Source of the DNA: an uncultured Lachnospiraceae bacterium
GTDB taxonomy: Bacteria; Bacillota; Clostridia; Lachnospirales; Lachnospiraceae
Reading direction: 5' to 3'
Length of the DNA: 54,523 nucleotides
Assembly: GCA_946616305.1 (NCBI GenBank)
Contig: CAMOIV010000002.1
Coordinates: 1 to 54,523, forward strand
Part shown: positions 33,355 through 42,966 of the stretch, piece by piece
Position numbering within the stretch: position 1 is the first letter of the stretch
How the letters are laid out: each line of letters starts with the position of its first letter
Made by a program: the position numbers and the translations under genes
Notes under the pieces: model-generated
The model's input: the letters and a program-made list of their open reading frames with translations, nothing else
Told to the model about the DNA's origin: nothing
Databases searched by the model: none

Positions 33355-34413
33355 ATGTATCGAGACAATACCAAGGTCATCCATATAGGAGACAGGGTCA
33401 TAGGCGGAGGGAATCCTATCCTCATCCAGTCCATGACCAATACAAAGACGGCGGATGTAAGCTCCACCGTTGAGCAGATATTAAGGCTTGAGGATGCGGG
33501 CTGCGATATCGTAAGGTGTACTGTGCCGGATAAAGAGGCCGCCGAAGCCATAAAAGAGATAAAGAAGCAGGTTCATATCCCCATAGTGGCAGACATACAT
33601 TTTGACTACAGGATGGCTATCCTTGCCATGGAAAACGGAGCGGACAAGATCCGCATAAACCCGGGAAACATAGGAGGCAGGGATAAGCTTTTGGCGGTGG
33701 TTGAAGCAGCAAAGGAGCGGGATATCCCCATAAGGGTAGGAGTGAATTCCGGCTCTTTGGAAAAAGAGATCGTGGAGCAGTACAAGGGAGTCACCGCAGA
33801 GGGGATAGTAAGCTCTGCTCTGGACAAGGTCAGTATGATAGAGGACGCGGGCTACGATAATATCGTGGTATCCATCAAATCCTCGGATGTCCTTATGGCA
33901 GTGCAGGCCCACAAGATGCTGGCGCCTAAGTGCAGATACCCTATGCATGTGGGGATCACGGAAGCCGGCTCGCTGATAAACGGAAATATAAAGTCGGGCG
34001 TAGGCATAGGCATCATACTGTATGAAGGCATAGGAGATACCATAAGGGTCTCCCTTACCGGCGATCCCGTTGAAGAGGTGAAAAGCGCACAGGTGATCTT
34101 AAAGAGTCTGGGACTTAAGAGCGGGGGCATCGAGATAGTCTCATGTCCTACATGCGGCAGGACCAATATAGACCTGATCGACCTTGAGAGCAGGGTCGAG
34201 AAGATGCTTGAGAAATACAAGGACTTAAGCTTAAAGGTTGCGGTCATGGGCTGCGCCGTAAACGGACCAGGGGAAGCCTCCTCTGCAGATATAGGTGTTG
34301 CCGGAGGCAATGGAGAAGGCCTTATCTTCAGAAAGGGAGAGGTAATACGCAAGGTTAAGGAATCACAGATCCTCGAGGCATTGGAAGATGAGATCAGAAA
34401 AAGCATTCACTGA
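33355..34413 (+). CDS. ispG: 4-hydroxy-3-methylbut-2-enyl diphosphate synthase
   Basis: Fe-S enzyme of the MEP pathway that converts MEcPP to HMBPP. The 352-residue single-piece bacterial form has a TIM-barrel start (IQSMTNTKTADVSSTVEQI), ADIHFDYRMA, INPGNIG, and the [4Fe-4S] ligands in SCPTCGR (two Cys) and MGCAVNGPGEA (third Cys). It needs clusters of the kind built by the suf operon at 2-7 kb. It overlaps polC by 26 bases. Confidence 0.97.
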   Translation: MYRDNTKVIHIGDRVIGGGNPILIQSMTNTKTADVSSTVEQILRLEDAGCDIVRCTVPDKEAAEAIKEIKKQVHIPIVADIHFDYRMAILAMENGADKIRINPGNIGGRDKLLAVVEAAKERDIPIRVGVNSGSLEKEIVEQYKGVTAEGIVSSALDKVSMIEDAGYDNIVVSIKSSDVLMAVQAHKMLAPKCRYPMHVGITEAGSLINGNIKSGVGIGIILYEGIGDTIRVSLTGDPVEEVKSAQVILKSLGLKSGGIEIVSCPTCGRTNIDLIDLESRVEKMLEKYKDLSLKVAVMGCAVNGPGEASSADIGVAGGNGEGLIFRKGEVIRKVKESQILEALEDEIRKSIH

Positions 34414-37400
34414 GGTATTTGATTCATATAAACCCTCTGATAAGGAGACAGGTGATCTGCTGGAGGAGATCACTGTACTCCGCGTGCGCATGAATTCCGC
34501 CAGGACACTGATGGTGGTGGATATCTCATGTCATTATCCCATACATAAAAAGACCATATATGCCCTGGAGAAGGATCTGGCCGGATCCCTTGATCCGAGG
34601 AAACGTCTGAAGATCAGGATACATGAGCATTTTGAACTCTCATCCCAGTATGATCCCCGGGGATTTTATGACGAATACAAGGGCAGCATCGGTTATGAGA
34701 TGAAGGTCACTTCTCCCATGATGTATGCCGTCTATAACCATGCCAGGAAGAACTTCACCGATGACGGCAGGCTTGTCATAACCCTTGCGGATTCTGTGGT
34801 TGCAAGGGACATGGAGAAAGAGCTTACGGACTATCTCTATGGGATCTTTACCGACAGAGCAGGCCTTGGGATAAATATCAGCATCGAATACGAAAAGGCC
34901 GGTATCACGGCGGAGAGGCTTGAGGCCGAGAGAAGGGTGCAGCAGCAGATAGCGGCCATATCCGACAGGGCAAGGGCCGTAAGAGATGATGCAAGGAACG
35001 AGAAGAAAACCTATAACAAAGGGAAGAAGAGCTTTGGTGCCTCATCCGGGAATACCTTCAGGCAGAAAGGCTCGGAACGTTCTTATAATGCAAAAAAGAG
35101 CGATGATCCTTCCGTGATCTACGGATATGACGTCATGGAGAAGTCCATACCCATCGCAGATATCGAGAATATCGGCGAGAGGGTTACGGTGAGAGGCCAG
35201 GTCATTACCGTTGAGGAAAGGGAGATAAGGGACGGAGAGAAGCTCATCATCCGTTTGTCCATCACTGATTTTACCGATACCATGGCAGCATCCTTCTTTA
35301 TCGATAAGGACGAATGGGGGAAGATCAAGGGGGATATCAAGGAAGGAAGCTTCCTTAAGCTTACCGGTACCACCACCGTGAACAAATACGAACGTGATAT
35401 GTTCATAGGTATGGTGAAGGGGATCAGAAAGATAGACGATTTCAGGACGAAGAGAGAGGATCTTGCCCTGAACAAGCGCACAGAGCTTCACTGCCATACC
35501 AAGATGAGCAACATGGATGCGGTATGCTCCGTGGAGGATGTCATAAGCACTGCCGTAAGATGGGGGTGGAAATCCATCGCTATCACGGACCACGGCGGAG
35601 TGCAGGCCTTCACAGGGGCCGACCATATGAAAAAGCCTGATGATTTCAAGGTTATCTATGGGATGGAAGGTTATCTGGTGGATGACATGAGGAATGCGGT
35701 GGGCGCATCGGGAGACCCTGATATGTCCATACCCCACATGCTTGATGATACCTATTGCGTCTTTGATATAGAGACCACCGGGTTTTCTCCGGTGAACCAC
35801 AGGATCATAGAGATAGGTGCGGTCATAGTACAGGGAGGTAAGATCGTTGACCGGTTCGATGAGTTCGTAAATCCCGGTGTCCCCATACCCTACAGGATTA
35901 CCAAACTGACCACCATAACGGACGCCATGGTGAAGGATGCAGACCCCATAGATAAGGTACTCCCAAGGTTTCTCGAGTTTTCCAGAGGAGCCGTCATGGT
36001 GGGCCATAACGTGACCTTTGACATATCCTTTATAGCAGAGAATGCAGCAAGGCTTGGCATACCCTTTGACAGGGTGTATGCGGATACCATGGTGCTCTCC
36101 AGACTTCTCATGCCCCACCTGGGACGCCATACCCTGGACAGAGTGGCAAAGGAACTGGGAGTGGTGCTGGAGCAGCATCACAGAGCGGTAGACGATGCAG
36201 GGGCTACCGGAGGTATCTGGAGCAGGATGACCGAGCTTTTGAAGGAAAGGGGTATAACCGAGCTTTCCGGGATAAACGAAGAGCTCTCATTATCCGATGA
36301 GGCCATTAGACACCTGGCAACCTTCCATATCATCCTGCTGGCCAAGAACGAAACGGGCAGGGTGAACCTTTACAGACTCGTATCCCAGTCTCATGTCAGG
36401 TATTTCGGAGGGAACCCGGGAGTGCCCAGGATACCGAAGAGTCTCATAATGGCTCACAGAGAGGGACTTATCATAGGCTCTGCCTGTGAGAGAGGAGAGC
36501 TTTACAGAGCGGTATCCGAGGGCAGGAACGGAGAGGATATAGCAAACATAGTCAAATTCTATGATTATCTCGAGATACAGCCCATAGCCAATAACAGATT
36601 CCTGATACCGCAGGATAACGAGATCAACAGTGATGAGGATCTGAGGGATATCAACAGGAAGATCACGGAGCTTGGAGAGCAGTTCCATAAGCCGGTGTGT
36701 GCCACATGTGATGTACATTTCCTTGATCCGGAGGATGAGGTATACAGAAGGATCATAACCTATGGAAAGGGAATGAAGGATGCGGATAACCAGCCGCCTC
36801 TTTATCTCCGTACCACGGACGAGATGCTGGAGGAATTCTCTTATCTGGGTTCAGACAAGGCAAGGGAGGTCGTAATAGCAAATCCCAATCTGATCTCGGA
36901 TATGATAGACCCCATACGTCCCGTAAGACCCGACAAGTGTCCTCCTGTCATAGAGAATTCCGATGAGACTCTGAGGAAGATATGTGAAGACAGGGCTCAT
37001 GAACTCTACGGGGATGAGCTTCCCGAAGAGGTCAGGAAAAGGATGGATACCGAGCTGGATTCCATCATCGGAAACGGCTATGCGGTATTGTATGTCATAG
37101 CCCAGAAGCTGGTATGGAAGAGCAATGAGGACGGATACCTGGTGGGAAGCCGGGGATCCGTGGGATCATCGTTTGCCGCATATCTTGCGGGGATAACGGA
37201 GGTCAATTCCCTGAGACCCCATTATCTGTGTCCCAAGTGCAGATACAGTGACTTTGATTCGGATATAGTGATGAATTATCACGAGACCAATACCTGCGGC
37301 ATAGACCTGCCGGATGCTGTATGTCCGGTGTGCGGCACTCCGCTGCAGAAGCTTGGTTTCGATATCCCCTTTGAGACCTTCCTGGGATTCAAGGGAGATA

Positions 37401-38884
37401 AGGAGCCGGATATAGACCTTAATTTCTCTTCGGATTATCAGTCCAAATCTCATAAGTATACGGAGGTCATCTTCGGATCGGGATACGCATACAGGGCCGG
37501 GACCATGGGCACCATGGCGGATAAGACCGCATACGGATATGTAAAGAAATACTACGAGGAGCATGGTGTGAGCCACAGAAGCTCCGAGATAGAGAGGCTT
37601 GCCAAGGGATGTACGGGAGTGCTTCGGACTACCGGTCAGCATCCCGGAGGCATAGTTGTCCTGCCTCACGGAGAAGAGATGGACACCTTTACTCCTGTGC
37701 AGCATCCTGCGGATAATATAAATGACTCGACACTTACCACGCATTTTGATTATCACTCCATAGACCACAATCTGCTGAAGCTTGATAATCTGGGACATCA
37801 GGACCCAACCATGATAAAGTTCCTGCAGGATATCACCGGAGTAAAGCCTGAGGACATACCTCTTGATGATAAAAAGGTAATGACTCTTTTTAAGGATACT
37901 TCTGCCCTGGGGATATCAAGTGATGCCATAGGCGGCACGCCCAACGGATCCATGGGACTTCCGGAATTCGGTACCGACAACGCCATAAATATGGTCATGG
38001 AGGCGGCACCAACAAACTTTACGGATCTGGTGCGTATATCAGGACTTTCCCACGGTACCGGTGTCTGGGCCGGAAACGCCCAGGATCTAATAAGGGATAA
38101 GGTAGCAACTCTTTCCGAATGCATATGCTGCCGTGATGATATCATGCTCTACCTTATAGGTAAGGGCATGGACCCTCAGTTGTCCTTTAACATCATGGAG
38201 GCTGTCAGAAAGGGAAAGGGCCTTTCCAAAAAGGGAGGAGAGGATTCCGTAAAGGCGGAAAACGAGATGCTCTCCCATGATGTGCCGGAATGGTATGTAA
38301 AGTCCTGTAAGACCATAGAGTACATGTTCCCCAAAGCCCATGCCGCAGCCTATGTCATGATGGCCTTCAGGATAGCCTGGTTTAAGGTCTATATGCCTCA
38401 GGCATATTACTGTGCCTTTTATTCCGTAAGAGCCAAGGGCTTTTCCTATGAGAAATGCTGTATGGGACCGGAGGCTTTGGATGAATATATCAAGGATTAT
38501 AAGAGAAGAGAGAATCTGAAGGGAGAGGGCAAGCTCACGTCTGCTGAGCAGGACGAACTCCATGATATGAGGATAGTACAGGAAATGTACGCCAGAGGGA
38601 TAGAATTCTGTCCCATAGATCTGGGCAGGGTAATGGCGGAGGATTTCCAGCTGGTGGACGGTAAGATAATGCCTTCTTTGTCGTCCATATCCTCCATAGG
38701 TCCCAAGGCAGCGGATGCCATCATATCAAATATCGCAGACGCGGAAGGAACGGGACCCTTCCTTTCGGTAGACGACTTCTGTCTGAGGAGCGGTGCATCC
38801 GAAGCCATAGCGAATAAGCTCAAGGAGCTTAATATACTGGGAGACATACCCGAATCCAACCAGTTGTCCATTTTCGACATTTGA
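34388..38884 (+). CDS. polC: DNA polymerase III alpha subunit, PolC type
   Basis: Replicative DNA polymerase of low-GC Gram-positives with built-in proofreading. The 1498 residues follow the family layout: N-terminal domain, OB fold (about 255-350), split PHP domain starting at LHCHTKMS (about 365), DEDD exonuclease inserted in the PHP domain at VFDIETTGF (about 456), zinc knuckle CPKCRY...CPVCG (about 947-980), then the polymerase palm with EPDIDLNFSS (about 1004) carrying catalytic Asp residues, through to a C-terminal QLSIFDI. The start at 34388 lies inside ispG and has a GGAAG site. Nothing appears truncated. Confidence 0.97.
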   Translation: MRSEKAFTEVFDSYKPSDKETGDLLEEITVLRVRMNSARTLMVVDISCHYPIHKKTIYALEKDLAGSLDPRKRLKIRIHEHFELSSQYDPRGFYDEYKGSIGYEMKVTSPMMYAVYNHARKNFTDDGRLVITLADSVVARDMEKELTDYLYGIFTDRAGLGINISIEYEKAGITAERLEAERRVQQQIAAISDRARAVRDDARNEKKTYNKGKKSFGASSGNTFRQKGSERSYNAKKSDDPSVIYGYDVMEKSIPIADIENIGERVTVRGQVITVEEREIRDGEKLIIRLSITDFTDTMAASFFIDKDEWGKIKGDIKEGSFLKLTGTTTVNKYERDMFIGMVKGIRKIDDFRTKREDLALNKRTELHCHTKMSNMDAVCSVEDVISTAVRWGWKSIAITDHGGVQAFTGADHMKKPDDFKVIYGMEGYLVDDMRNAVGASGDPDMSIPHMLDDTYCVFDIETTGFSPVNHRIIEIGAVIVQGGKIVDRFDEFVNPGVPIPYRITKLTTITDAMVKDADPIDKVLPRFLEFSRGAVMVGHNVTFDISFIAENAARLGIPFDRVYADTMVLSRLLMPHLGRHTLDRVAKELGVVLEQHHRAVDDAGATGGIWSRMTELLKERGITELSGINEELSLSDEAIRHLATFHIILLAKNETGRVNLYRLVSQSHVRYFGGNPGVPRIPKSLIMAHREGLIIGSACERGELYRAVSEGRNGEDIANIVKFYDYLEIQPIANNRFLIPQDNEINSDEDLRDINRKITELGEQFHKPVCATCDVHFLDPEDEVYRRIITYGKGMKDADNQPPLYLRTTDEMLEEFSYLGSDKAREVVIANPNLISDMIDPIRPVRPDKCPPVIENSDETLRKICEDRAHELYGDELPEEVRKRMDTELDSIIGNGYAVLYVIAQKLVWKSNEDGYLVGSRGSVGSSFAAYLAGITEVNSLRPHYLCPKCRYSDFDSDIVMNYHETNTCGIDLPDAVCPVCGTPLQKLGFDIPFETFLGFKGDKEPDIDLNFSSDYQSKSHKYTEVIFGSGYAYRAGTMGTMADKTAYGYVKKYYEEHGVSHRSSEIERLAKGCTGVLRTTGQHPGGIVVLPHGEEMDTFTPVQHPADNINDSTLTTHFDYHSIDHNLLKLDNLGHQDPTMIKFLQDITGVKPEDIPLDDKKVMTLFKDTSALGISSDAIGGTPNGSMGLPEFGTDNAINMVMEAAPTNFTDLVRISGLSHGTGVWAGNAQDLIRDKVATLSECICCRDDIMLYLIGKGMDPQLSFNIMEAVRKGKGLSKKGGEDSVKAENEMLSHDVPEWYVKSCKTIEYMFPKAHAAAYVMMAFRIAWFKVYMPQAYYCAFYSVRAKGFSYEKCCMGPEALDEYIKDYKRRENLKGEGKLTSAEQDELHDMRIVQEMYARGIEFCPIDLGRVMAEDFQLVDGKIMPSLSSISSIGPKAADAIISNIADAEGTGPFLSVDDFCLRSGASEAIANKLKELNILGDIPESNQLSIFDI

Positions 38885-38893
38885 GATTATAAT
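38864..38893 (+). promoter_or_regulatory. Possible promoter after polC
   Basis: TTGTCC (38864-38869), 18-base spacer, TATAAT (38888-38893); the -35 box is inside the last polC codons. It lies 35 bases before the Lys/Asp-rich protein gene. Confidence 0.45.
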
Positions 38894-38927
38894 AGTACAA
38901 ATATACAATCCGAAAGGCAGATCTACG

Positions 38928-39635
38928 ATGGAAGAGCAAAGCGGCAAGAAGAAGCATTCAAAGAAGAGGCGTTTTTACAGGAAAGACAAGGATAAACGCG
39001 ATCAAAACGAGAAGCCGGAAAAGCAGGATAAACAGGAAAAAAGCGAAAGAGGCGAAAAGCCTGATAAGCCTGATAAGCCTGATAAGAAAGAGAAGTCAGA
39101 CTTCAGACAGTCCAAGGACAAAAACCCAAGAAAGGACCGTCAGAAGCATCACGACAAGGATCACAAGGGCAAACAGGACAAGGTGGAGAAAGCAGAGAGC
39201 GCCGATAGTGAGGAGAGTGCAGATATCCCTGCTTCTGCCATAAAGAAAGAACCGGAAGAGGTGATCTTCGAGCTCACATGGGCCGATGCCTGGGGACTAT
39301 ACGGGACGGGTTATCATATCATAATCAAGGATAACAAGGAGCGCATGTATCTTTCCTGGTCCGTTGATCTTAAATACGGTGAGATGAGGATCGGCTCCAG
39401 ATTGGATGAATTTCTGAACGATATAAAGGGGCTCAATATAGGCTCATGGGACGGAAAGAGGTATACCAAGCCCGGCATACTTGACGGGGACACCTGGAAT
39501 ATCAAGGTTAACAGCCTGATCGTCAGGTGTGAGGCCCAGGGGACGAACGAGTATCCGCCGGAGTGGAAAGCCCTTCTTCAGTGCCTGCATACCAAATGGA
39601 ACATACCTGTATCAAAAAGAGAACAATGGGAATGA
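38928..39635 (+). CDS. Protein with charged Lys/Asp/Glu tail and unknown C-terminal domain
   Basis: I recognise no family. The first 105 of 235 residues are extremely charged and disordered, with tandem KPDKPDKPDK and KDKRDQNEKPEKQDKQEK blocks. The last 125 residues form a folded-looking domain rich in Trp (EVIFELTWADAWGLYGTGYH, then LGIGSWDG-type and WKALLQCLHTKWNIP segments). Charged N-terminus plus small domain suggests a nucleic-acid- or ribosome-associated protein, but this is only an inference. AAAGG stands upstream of the ATG. Confidence 0.7.
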   Translation: MEEQSGKKKHSKKRRFYRKDKDKRDQNEKPEKQDKQEKSERGEKPDKPDKPDKKEKSDFRQSKDKNPRKDRQKHHDKDHKGKQDKVEKAESADSEESADIPASAIKKEPEEVIFELTWADAWGLYGTGYHIIIKDNKERMYLSWSVDLKYGEMRIGSRLDEFLNDIKGLNIGSWDGKRYTKPGILDGDTWNIKVNSLIVRCEAQGTNEYPPEWKALLQCLHTKWNIPVSKREQWE

Positions 39636-39654
39636 TTTTTTTCGGGTTATGAGG

Positions 39655-39788
39655 TATAATGAGTGAGAATGAGACCTCCTTTTGATAAATGCACCTTTGA
39701 GGTTATCAATACATAAGTACATGAATTACATGATCCTGTTACCGGTAGTATGGGGATCAGTTATTTCAAAATATGAGAGGTGAAAGAC
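39655..39788 (+). promoter_or_regulatory. -10 box and structured leader of the HDOD gene
   Basis: TATAAT (39655-39660) is followed by a leader of about 120 bases. Two hairpins are possible: TTGATAA/TTATCAA (39682-39688 with 39703-39709) and TGATCC/GGATCA (39731-39736 with 39754-39759). ACCTC/GAGGT (39674-39678 with 39699-39703) would compete with the first. I see no known riboswitch, in particular no cyclic-di-GMP motif. Confidence 0.4.
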
Positions 39789-41021
39789 ATGTTAGCGACA
39801 CTGATACCACTTTTTGACAAGAAAATGATGACCTGTGCTTATTCCATCTTCGCACAGAAGGAGAATCTGCTTGCCACACCTTCGGCAGCGGGGTCCGCAA
39901 GGTTCGACGGAGCCGGTAATGTCACGGGATTCGAGATCGTCGATTCAACGGGTATAGATACCCTGTCGGGAAGCAGAGAAGTATTTATAGAGGTAAATGA
40001 TATCTCCATATTCTCAAACATAGAGGATCAGTGCAAAGCGCCTCATGATAAGCTGGTGCTCCTCATAGGACCCGAGATCCTGCCTGATGAGCCCCATGTA
40101 AAGAGGCTTATAGACCTTAAGAACAAGCATTACAAGCTTGCCATAAGGAATCTTCCTATAGACAGATTTGAGGACTACAGGGTTATCCTGAAGCTCATGG
40201 ATTATATCTTCCTCGATCATAAGAAGATCAAGATACAGGTTGCGAGGGTTTATTTCCAGACCCAGTTCCCCAATCTCAAGCTTGTGGGTGTCAATGTGGA
40301 CTCCCAGGAGGACTATGATAATCTGACTGCAGGCGGCGGATATACGTTGTATGAGGGCGATTTCTTCAGACTTCCCAAGGTTACGGGAGAGAAGGAGCTT
40401 GCTCCTTTGAAGATGAATTATCTCGACCTTCTCAATACCGTGAACGATCCTGATTTTGATCTTACAACTGCAGCTGATATCATACAGAACGATGCTGCTC
40501 TCGTTATATCTTTGCTTGAGATAGTCAATCATATGGCCATGAATTCCGAGATAACATCCGTAAGACATGCTGCAGCCATGATGGGACAGAAGGAGCTTAA
40601 GAAGTGGATCAATACGGCAGTAACAAAGGAGCTTTGCGCCGATAAGCCGTCCGAGATCACAAGGCTTTCAATGCTCCGTGCAAAATTTGCCGAGAATCTG
40701 GCTCCTCTCTTCAAGCTTGAGGATCAGGCTCAGGAGCTTTTCCTTACGGGAATGTTCTCTGTAATAGATCTTATGCTTGATAAGCCCATGGAGGAGGCAC
40801 TTTCCATGGTCAACATCTCAAAGTCCATAAATGAGGCTCTCCTTGGCAGGACAGGATCTCTGGGAGAAGTCCTTTCCTTCATCGAGGAATATGAGACGGC
40901 TTCCTGGCAGGAGGTATCAAGACAGATGATCCTTAAGGAAATCGATATGGATGATGTTTATAAAGCATACCTCGAATCACTGACCTGGTACAGAGATTTC
41001 CTGTCACTTGGTAAGAGATAA
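39789..41021 (+). CDS. Degenerate EAL plus HDOD domain protein (YuxH-like)
   Basis: Two-domain regulatory protein of about 410 residues. The N-terminal 205 residues align in pattern with EAL domains: start MTCAYSIFAQKENL and end GYTLYEGDFFRLPKV (matching the Q-G-x-x-F-x-x-P end). The EAL catalytic acidic residues are missing, so it is probably not an active cyclic-di-GMP phosphodiesterase. The C-terminal 200 residues are an HDOD domain (VNDPDFDLTTAADIIQNDAA then LKKWINTA). Family members act in signalling and motility. ATG 39789 is chosen for its AGAGGTG site; a GTG three codons earlier is possible. Confidence 0.85.
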   Translation: MLATLIPLFDKKMMTCAYSIFAQKENLLATPSAAGSARFDGAGNVTGFEIVDSTGIDTLSGSREVFIEVNDISIFSNIEDQCKAPHDKLVLLIGPEILPDEPHVKRLIDLKNKHYKLAIRNLPIDRFEDYRVILKLMDYIFLDHKKIKIQVARVYFQTQFPNLKLVGVNVDSQEDYDNLTAGGGYTLYEGDFFRLPKVTGEKELAPLKMNYLDLLNTVNDPDFDLTTAADIIQNDAALVISLLEIVNHMAMNSEITSVRHAAAMMGQKELKKWINTAVTKELCADKPSEITRLSMLRAKFAENLAPLFKLEDQAQELFLTGMFSVIDLMLDKPMEEALSMVNISKSINEALLGRTGSLGEVLSFIEEYETASWQEVSRQMILKEIDMDDVYKAYLESLTWYRDFLSLGKR

Positions 41022-41054
41022 TGGGATTTAGACCGGATTTGGTCTAAAAAATAC

Positions 41055-41083
41055 TTGCAAAAAGTATATCGGTCTGTTAATAT
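41055..41083 (+). promoter_or_regulatory. Predicted promoter of tRNA-Glu
   Basis: TTGCAA (41055-41060), 17-base spacer, TAATAT (41078-41083), 11 bases before the tRNA. Confidence 0.7.
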
Positions 41084-41094
41084 ACCTTTTGCGT

Positions 41095-41166
41095 GGCTCG
41101 TTGGTCAAGCGGTTAAGACGCCGCCCTCTCACGGCGGAAACAGCGGTTCGATTCCGCTACGAGCTA
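41095..41166 (+). tRNA. tRNA-Glu(CTC)
   Basis: The 72-base cloverleaf has acceptor GGCTCGT/ACGAGCT (one G-U pair), anticodon stem CCGCC/GGCGG with loop CTCTCAC (anticodon CTC, reading GAG), T loop GTTCGAT and discriminator A. CCA is not encoded. Confidence 0.95.
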
Positions 41167-41172
41167 TTGGCG

Positions 41173-41207
41173 GTCTCGAAGACGGGAGTCTTCGGGACTG
41201 TTTTGTT
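41173..41207 (+). terminator. Terminator after tRNA-Glu
   Basis: GTCTCGAAGAC / GTCTTCGGGAC stem (one G-U pair) with GGGA loop, followed by TGTTTTGTT. It separates the tRNA from nhaC. Confidence 0.8.
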
Positions 41208-41233
41208 ATAACACGGTTTTACAGGAGGATGCT

Positions 41234-42760
41234 ATGGATATGTACGGAACATTTTGGGCCCTGGTACCGCCCCTGGTGGCTATAATCCTTGCACTTATCA
41301 CCAAGGAAGTATACAGTTCACTGTTTATCGGTATCATAGTGGGAGGACTATTTTATGCGGGTTTCAACCTTGAGGTTGCCATGAATCATGTCTTTTCTGA
41401 CGGACTTATAGCATCTCTTGCGGATACTTATAATGTGGGTATCATAGTATTCCTTGTATTCCTGGGGATCATCGTATCTTTGATGAACAAGGCAGGAGGA
41501 TCCGAGGCCTTCGGAGACTGGGCGGCAAGCCACATCAAGACAAGGGTCGGAGCGCAGCTTGCCACAATCCTGCTTGGATGTCTCATATTCATAGATGACT
41601 ATTTTAACTGCCTTACAGTCGGCTCTGTCATGAGGCCCGTAACCGACAGGCATCAGGTATCCAGAGCGAAGCTTGCATACCTGATAGATGCGACAGCAGC
41701 TCCCATATGTATCATAGCACCGGTTTCCTCCTGGGCAGCCGCAGTGTCGGCTTTTGCGCCTGAGGGTACAAACGGTCTGGTGCTTTTCGTAAAGGCTATC
41801 CCATATAATTATTATGCAATACTCACAATAGTCATGATGGTAGGATTGACCATTACAAAGGTTGACTTCGGACCCATGGCCATCCATGAGAAGAACGCAC
41901 TTAACGGGGATATATTCACCATAAAGAAGAGGACAGTGGAGAAGGATAATTCTTCCAAAGGCAAGGGTAAAGTTGTCGATCTTGTCCTCCCCGTGGTGAT
42001 ACTCATAGTTACATGTGTGCTGGGTATGATATATTCTGGTGGATTCTTCTCGGGTGAGACCTTTATAGATGCTTTTGCCAATTCCGATGCATCGGTGGGT
42101 CTTGTATTGGGATCCTTCTTTGCCATGGCATTTACCATACTGTTTTATTCTATAAGACGGATCCTGCCCTTCAGGGACTGCATGAACTGTGTGGCAGATG
42201 GCTTCACGGCTATGGTACCCGCCATATGCATACTTGCCCTGGCATGGACTCTTAAGGGCATGACAGATTCACTGGGAGCGAAGGAGTTTGTGGCAGGTGT
42301 TGTGGAGAGCAGTGCGGGATCATTGCTGAACATTCTGCCGGCTATAGTATTCCTTATCGCATGCTTCCTTGCTTTTGCTACGGGAACATCATGGGGAACC
42401 TTCGGGATCCTTATCCCCATCTGCCTGCAGGTATTTCCTCTGGAGAGCGGCAATCCTCTGGCAGTCATCTGTGTATCTGCATGTATGGCGGGAGCTGTAT
42501 GCGGTGATCACTGTTCACCCATTTCGGATACCACCATCATGTCCAGTGCCGGCGCTCAGTGCGATCACATAGTTCATGTATCCACTCAGCTTCCCTATGC
42601 CGTCACTGCCGCAGCGGTTTCATTCGTTGCCTATCTCGTTGCGGGCTTTGTTACCAACGCTGCAGTATCACTGATAATAGGCATCATAGTGATGGTATGC
42701 GCTATCATGTTCATGAAATACAGCTTTAACAGTGATAAAAAGGCAGGAGAGAATACGTGA
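41234..42760 (+). CDS. nhaC: Na+/H+ antiporter, NhaC family
   Basis: Membrane antiporter exchanging Na+ for H+. The 508-residue protein has about twelve hydrophobic helices. NhaC/ArsB-superfamily marks include GCLIFIDDYFNCLTVGSVMR, APICIIAPVSSWAAAVSAF, FATGTSWGTFGILIPI and AGAVCGDHCSPISDTTIMSS. AGGAGGATG leads into the ATG at 41234; a second ATG two codons later is possible. It has a strong terminator at 42811 and sits between tRNA-Glu and rimP, where most Firmicutes carry no such gene. Confidence 0.92.
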   Translation: MDMYGTFWALVPPLVAIILALITKEVYSSLFIGIIVGGLFYAGFNLEVAMNHVFSDGLIASLADTYNVGIIVFLVFLGIIVSLMNKAGGSEAFGDWAASHIKTRVGAQLATILLGCLIFIDDYFNCLTVGSVMRPVTDRHQVSRAKLAYLIDATAAPICIIAPVSSWAAAVSAFAPEGTNGLVLFVKAIPYNYYAILTIVMMVGLTITKVDFGPMAIHEKNALNGDIFTIKKRTVEKDNSSKGKGKVVDLVLPVVILIVTCVLGMIYSGGFFSGETFIDAFANSDASVGLVLGSFFAMAFTILFYSIRRILPFRDCMNCVADGFTAMVPAICILALAWTLKGMTDSLGAKEFVAGVVESSAGSLLNILPAIVFLIACFLAFATGTSWGTFGILIPICLQVFPLESGNPLAVICVSACMAGAVCGDHCSPISDTTIMSSAGAQCDHIVHVSTQLPYAVTAAAVSFVAYLVAGFVTNAAVSLIIGIIVMVCAIMFMKYSFNSDKKAGENT

Positions 42761-42810
42761 CGGATATTTGACAGAGAACAGATACTGTGTTATCTTTATG
42801 TGCGTGATCA

Positions 42811-42840
42811 AGGTGGGCTCGACGAGCCCACCTTTATTAT
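42811..42840 (+). terminator. Terminator after nhaC
   Basis: AGGTGGGCT / AGCCCACCT stem with a CGACG loop, followed by TTATTAT. It separates nhaC from the rimP-nusA operon. Confidence 0.88.
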
Positions 42841-42966
42841 CGCAATTTGACAGCAGCTGCCGTTGCAGCACAGATCCCGGCAGGGATCATTGAGAAATAA
42901 ATCCGAGAACGATGATGGCAGCAATAAAGGCGGCGGCAATAAGGGCTGCAGAAAGGGGTCATGCAG

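Noticed and set aside
39661-39788. Cyclic-di-GMP riboswitch before the EAL/HDOD-like gene
   Set aside because: The conserved aptamer core sequences are not present in the leader.
41027-41048. TTTAGACC/GGTCTAAA hairpin as terminator of the HDOD gene
   Set aside because: An A run, not a T run, follows on the plus strand, so an intrinsic terminator is not supported.
42841-42960. Hydrophobic Ala/Ile-rich minus-strand stretch before rimP
   Set aside because: It reads as a membrane helix for about 20 codons but a stop lies directly upstream and there is no start. Probably chance.
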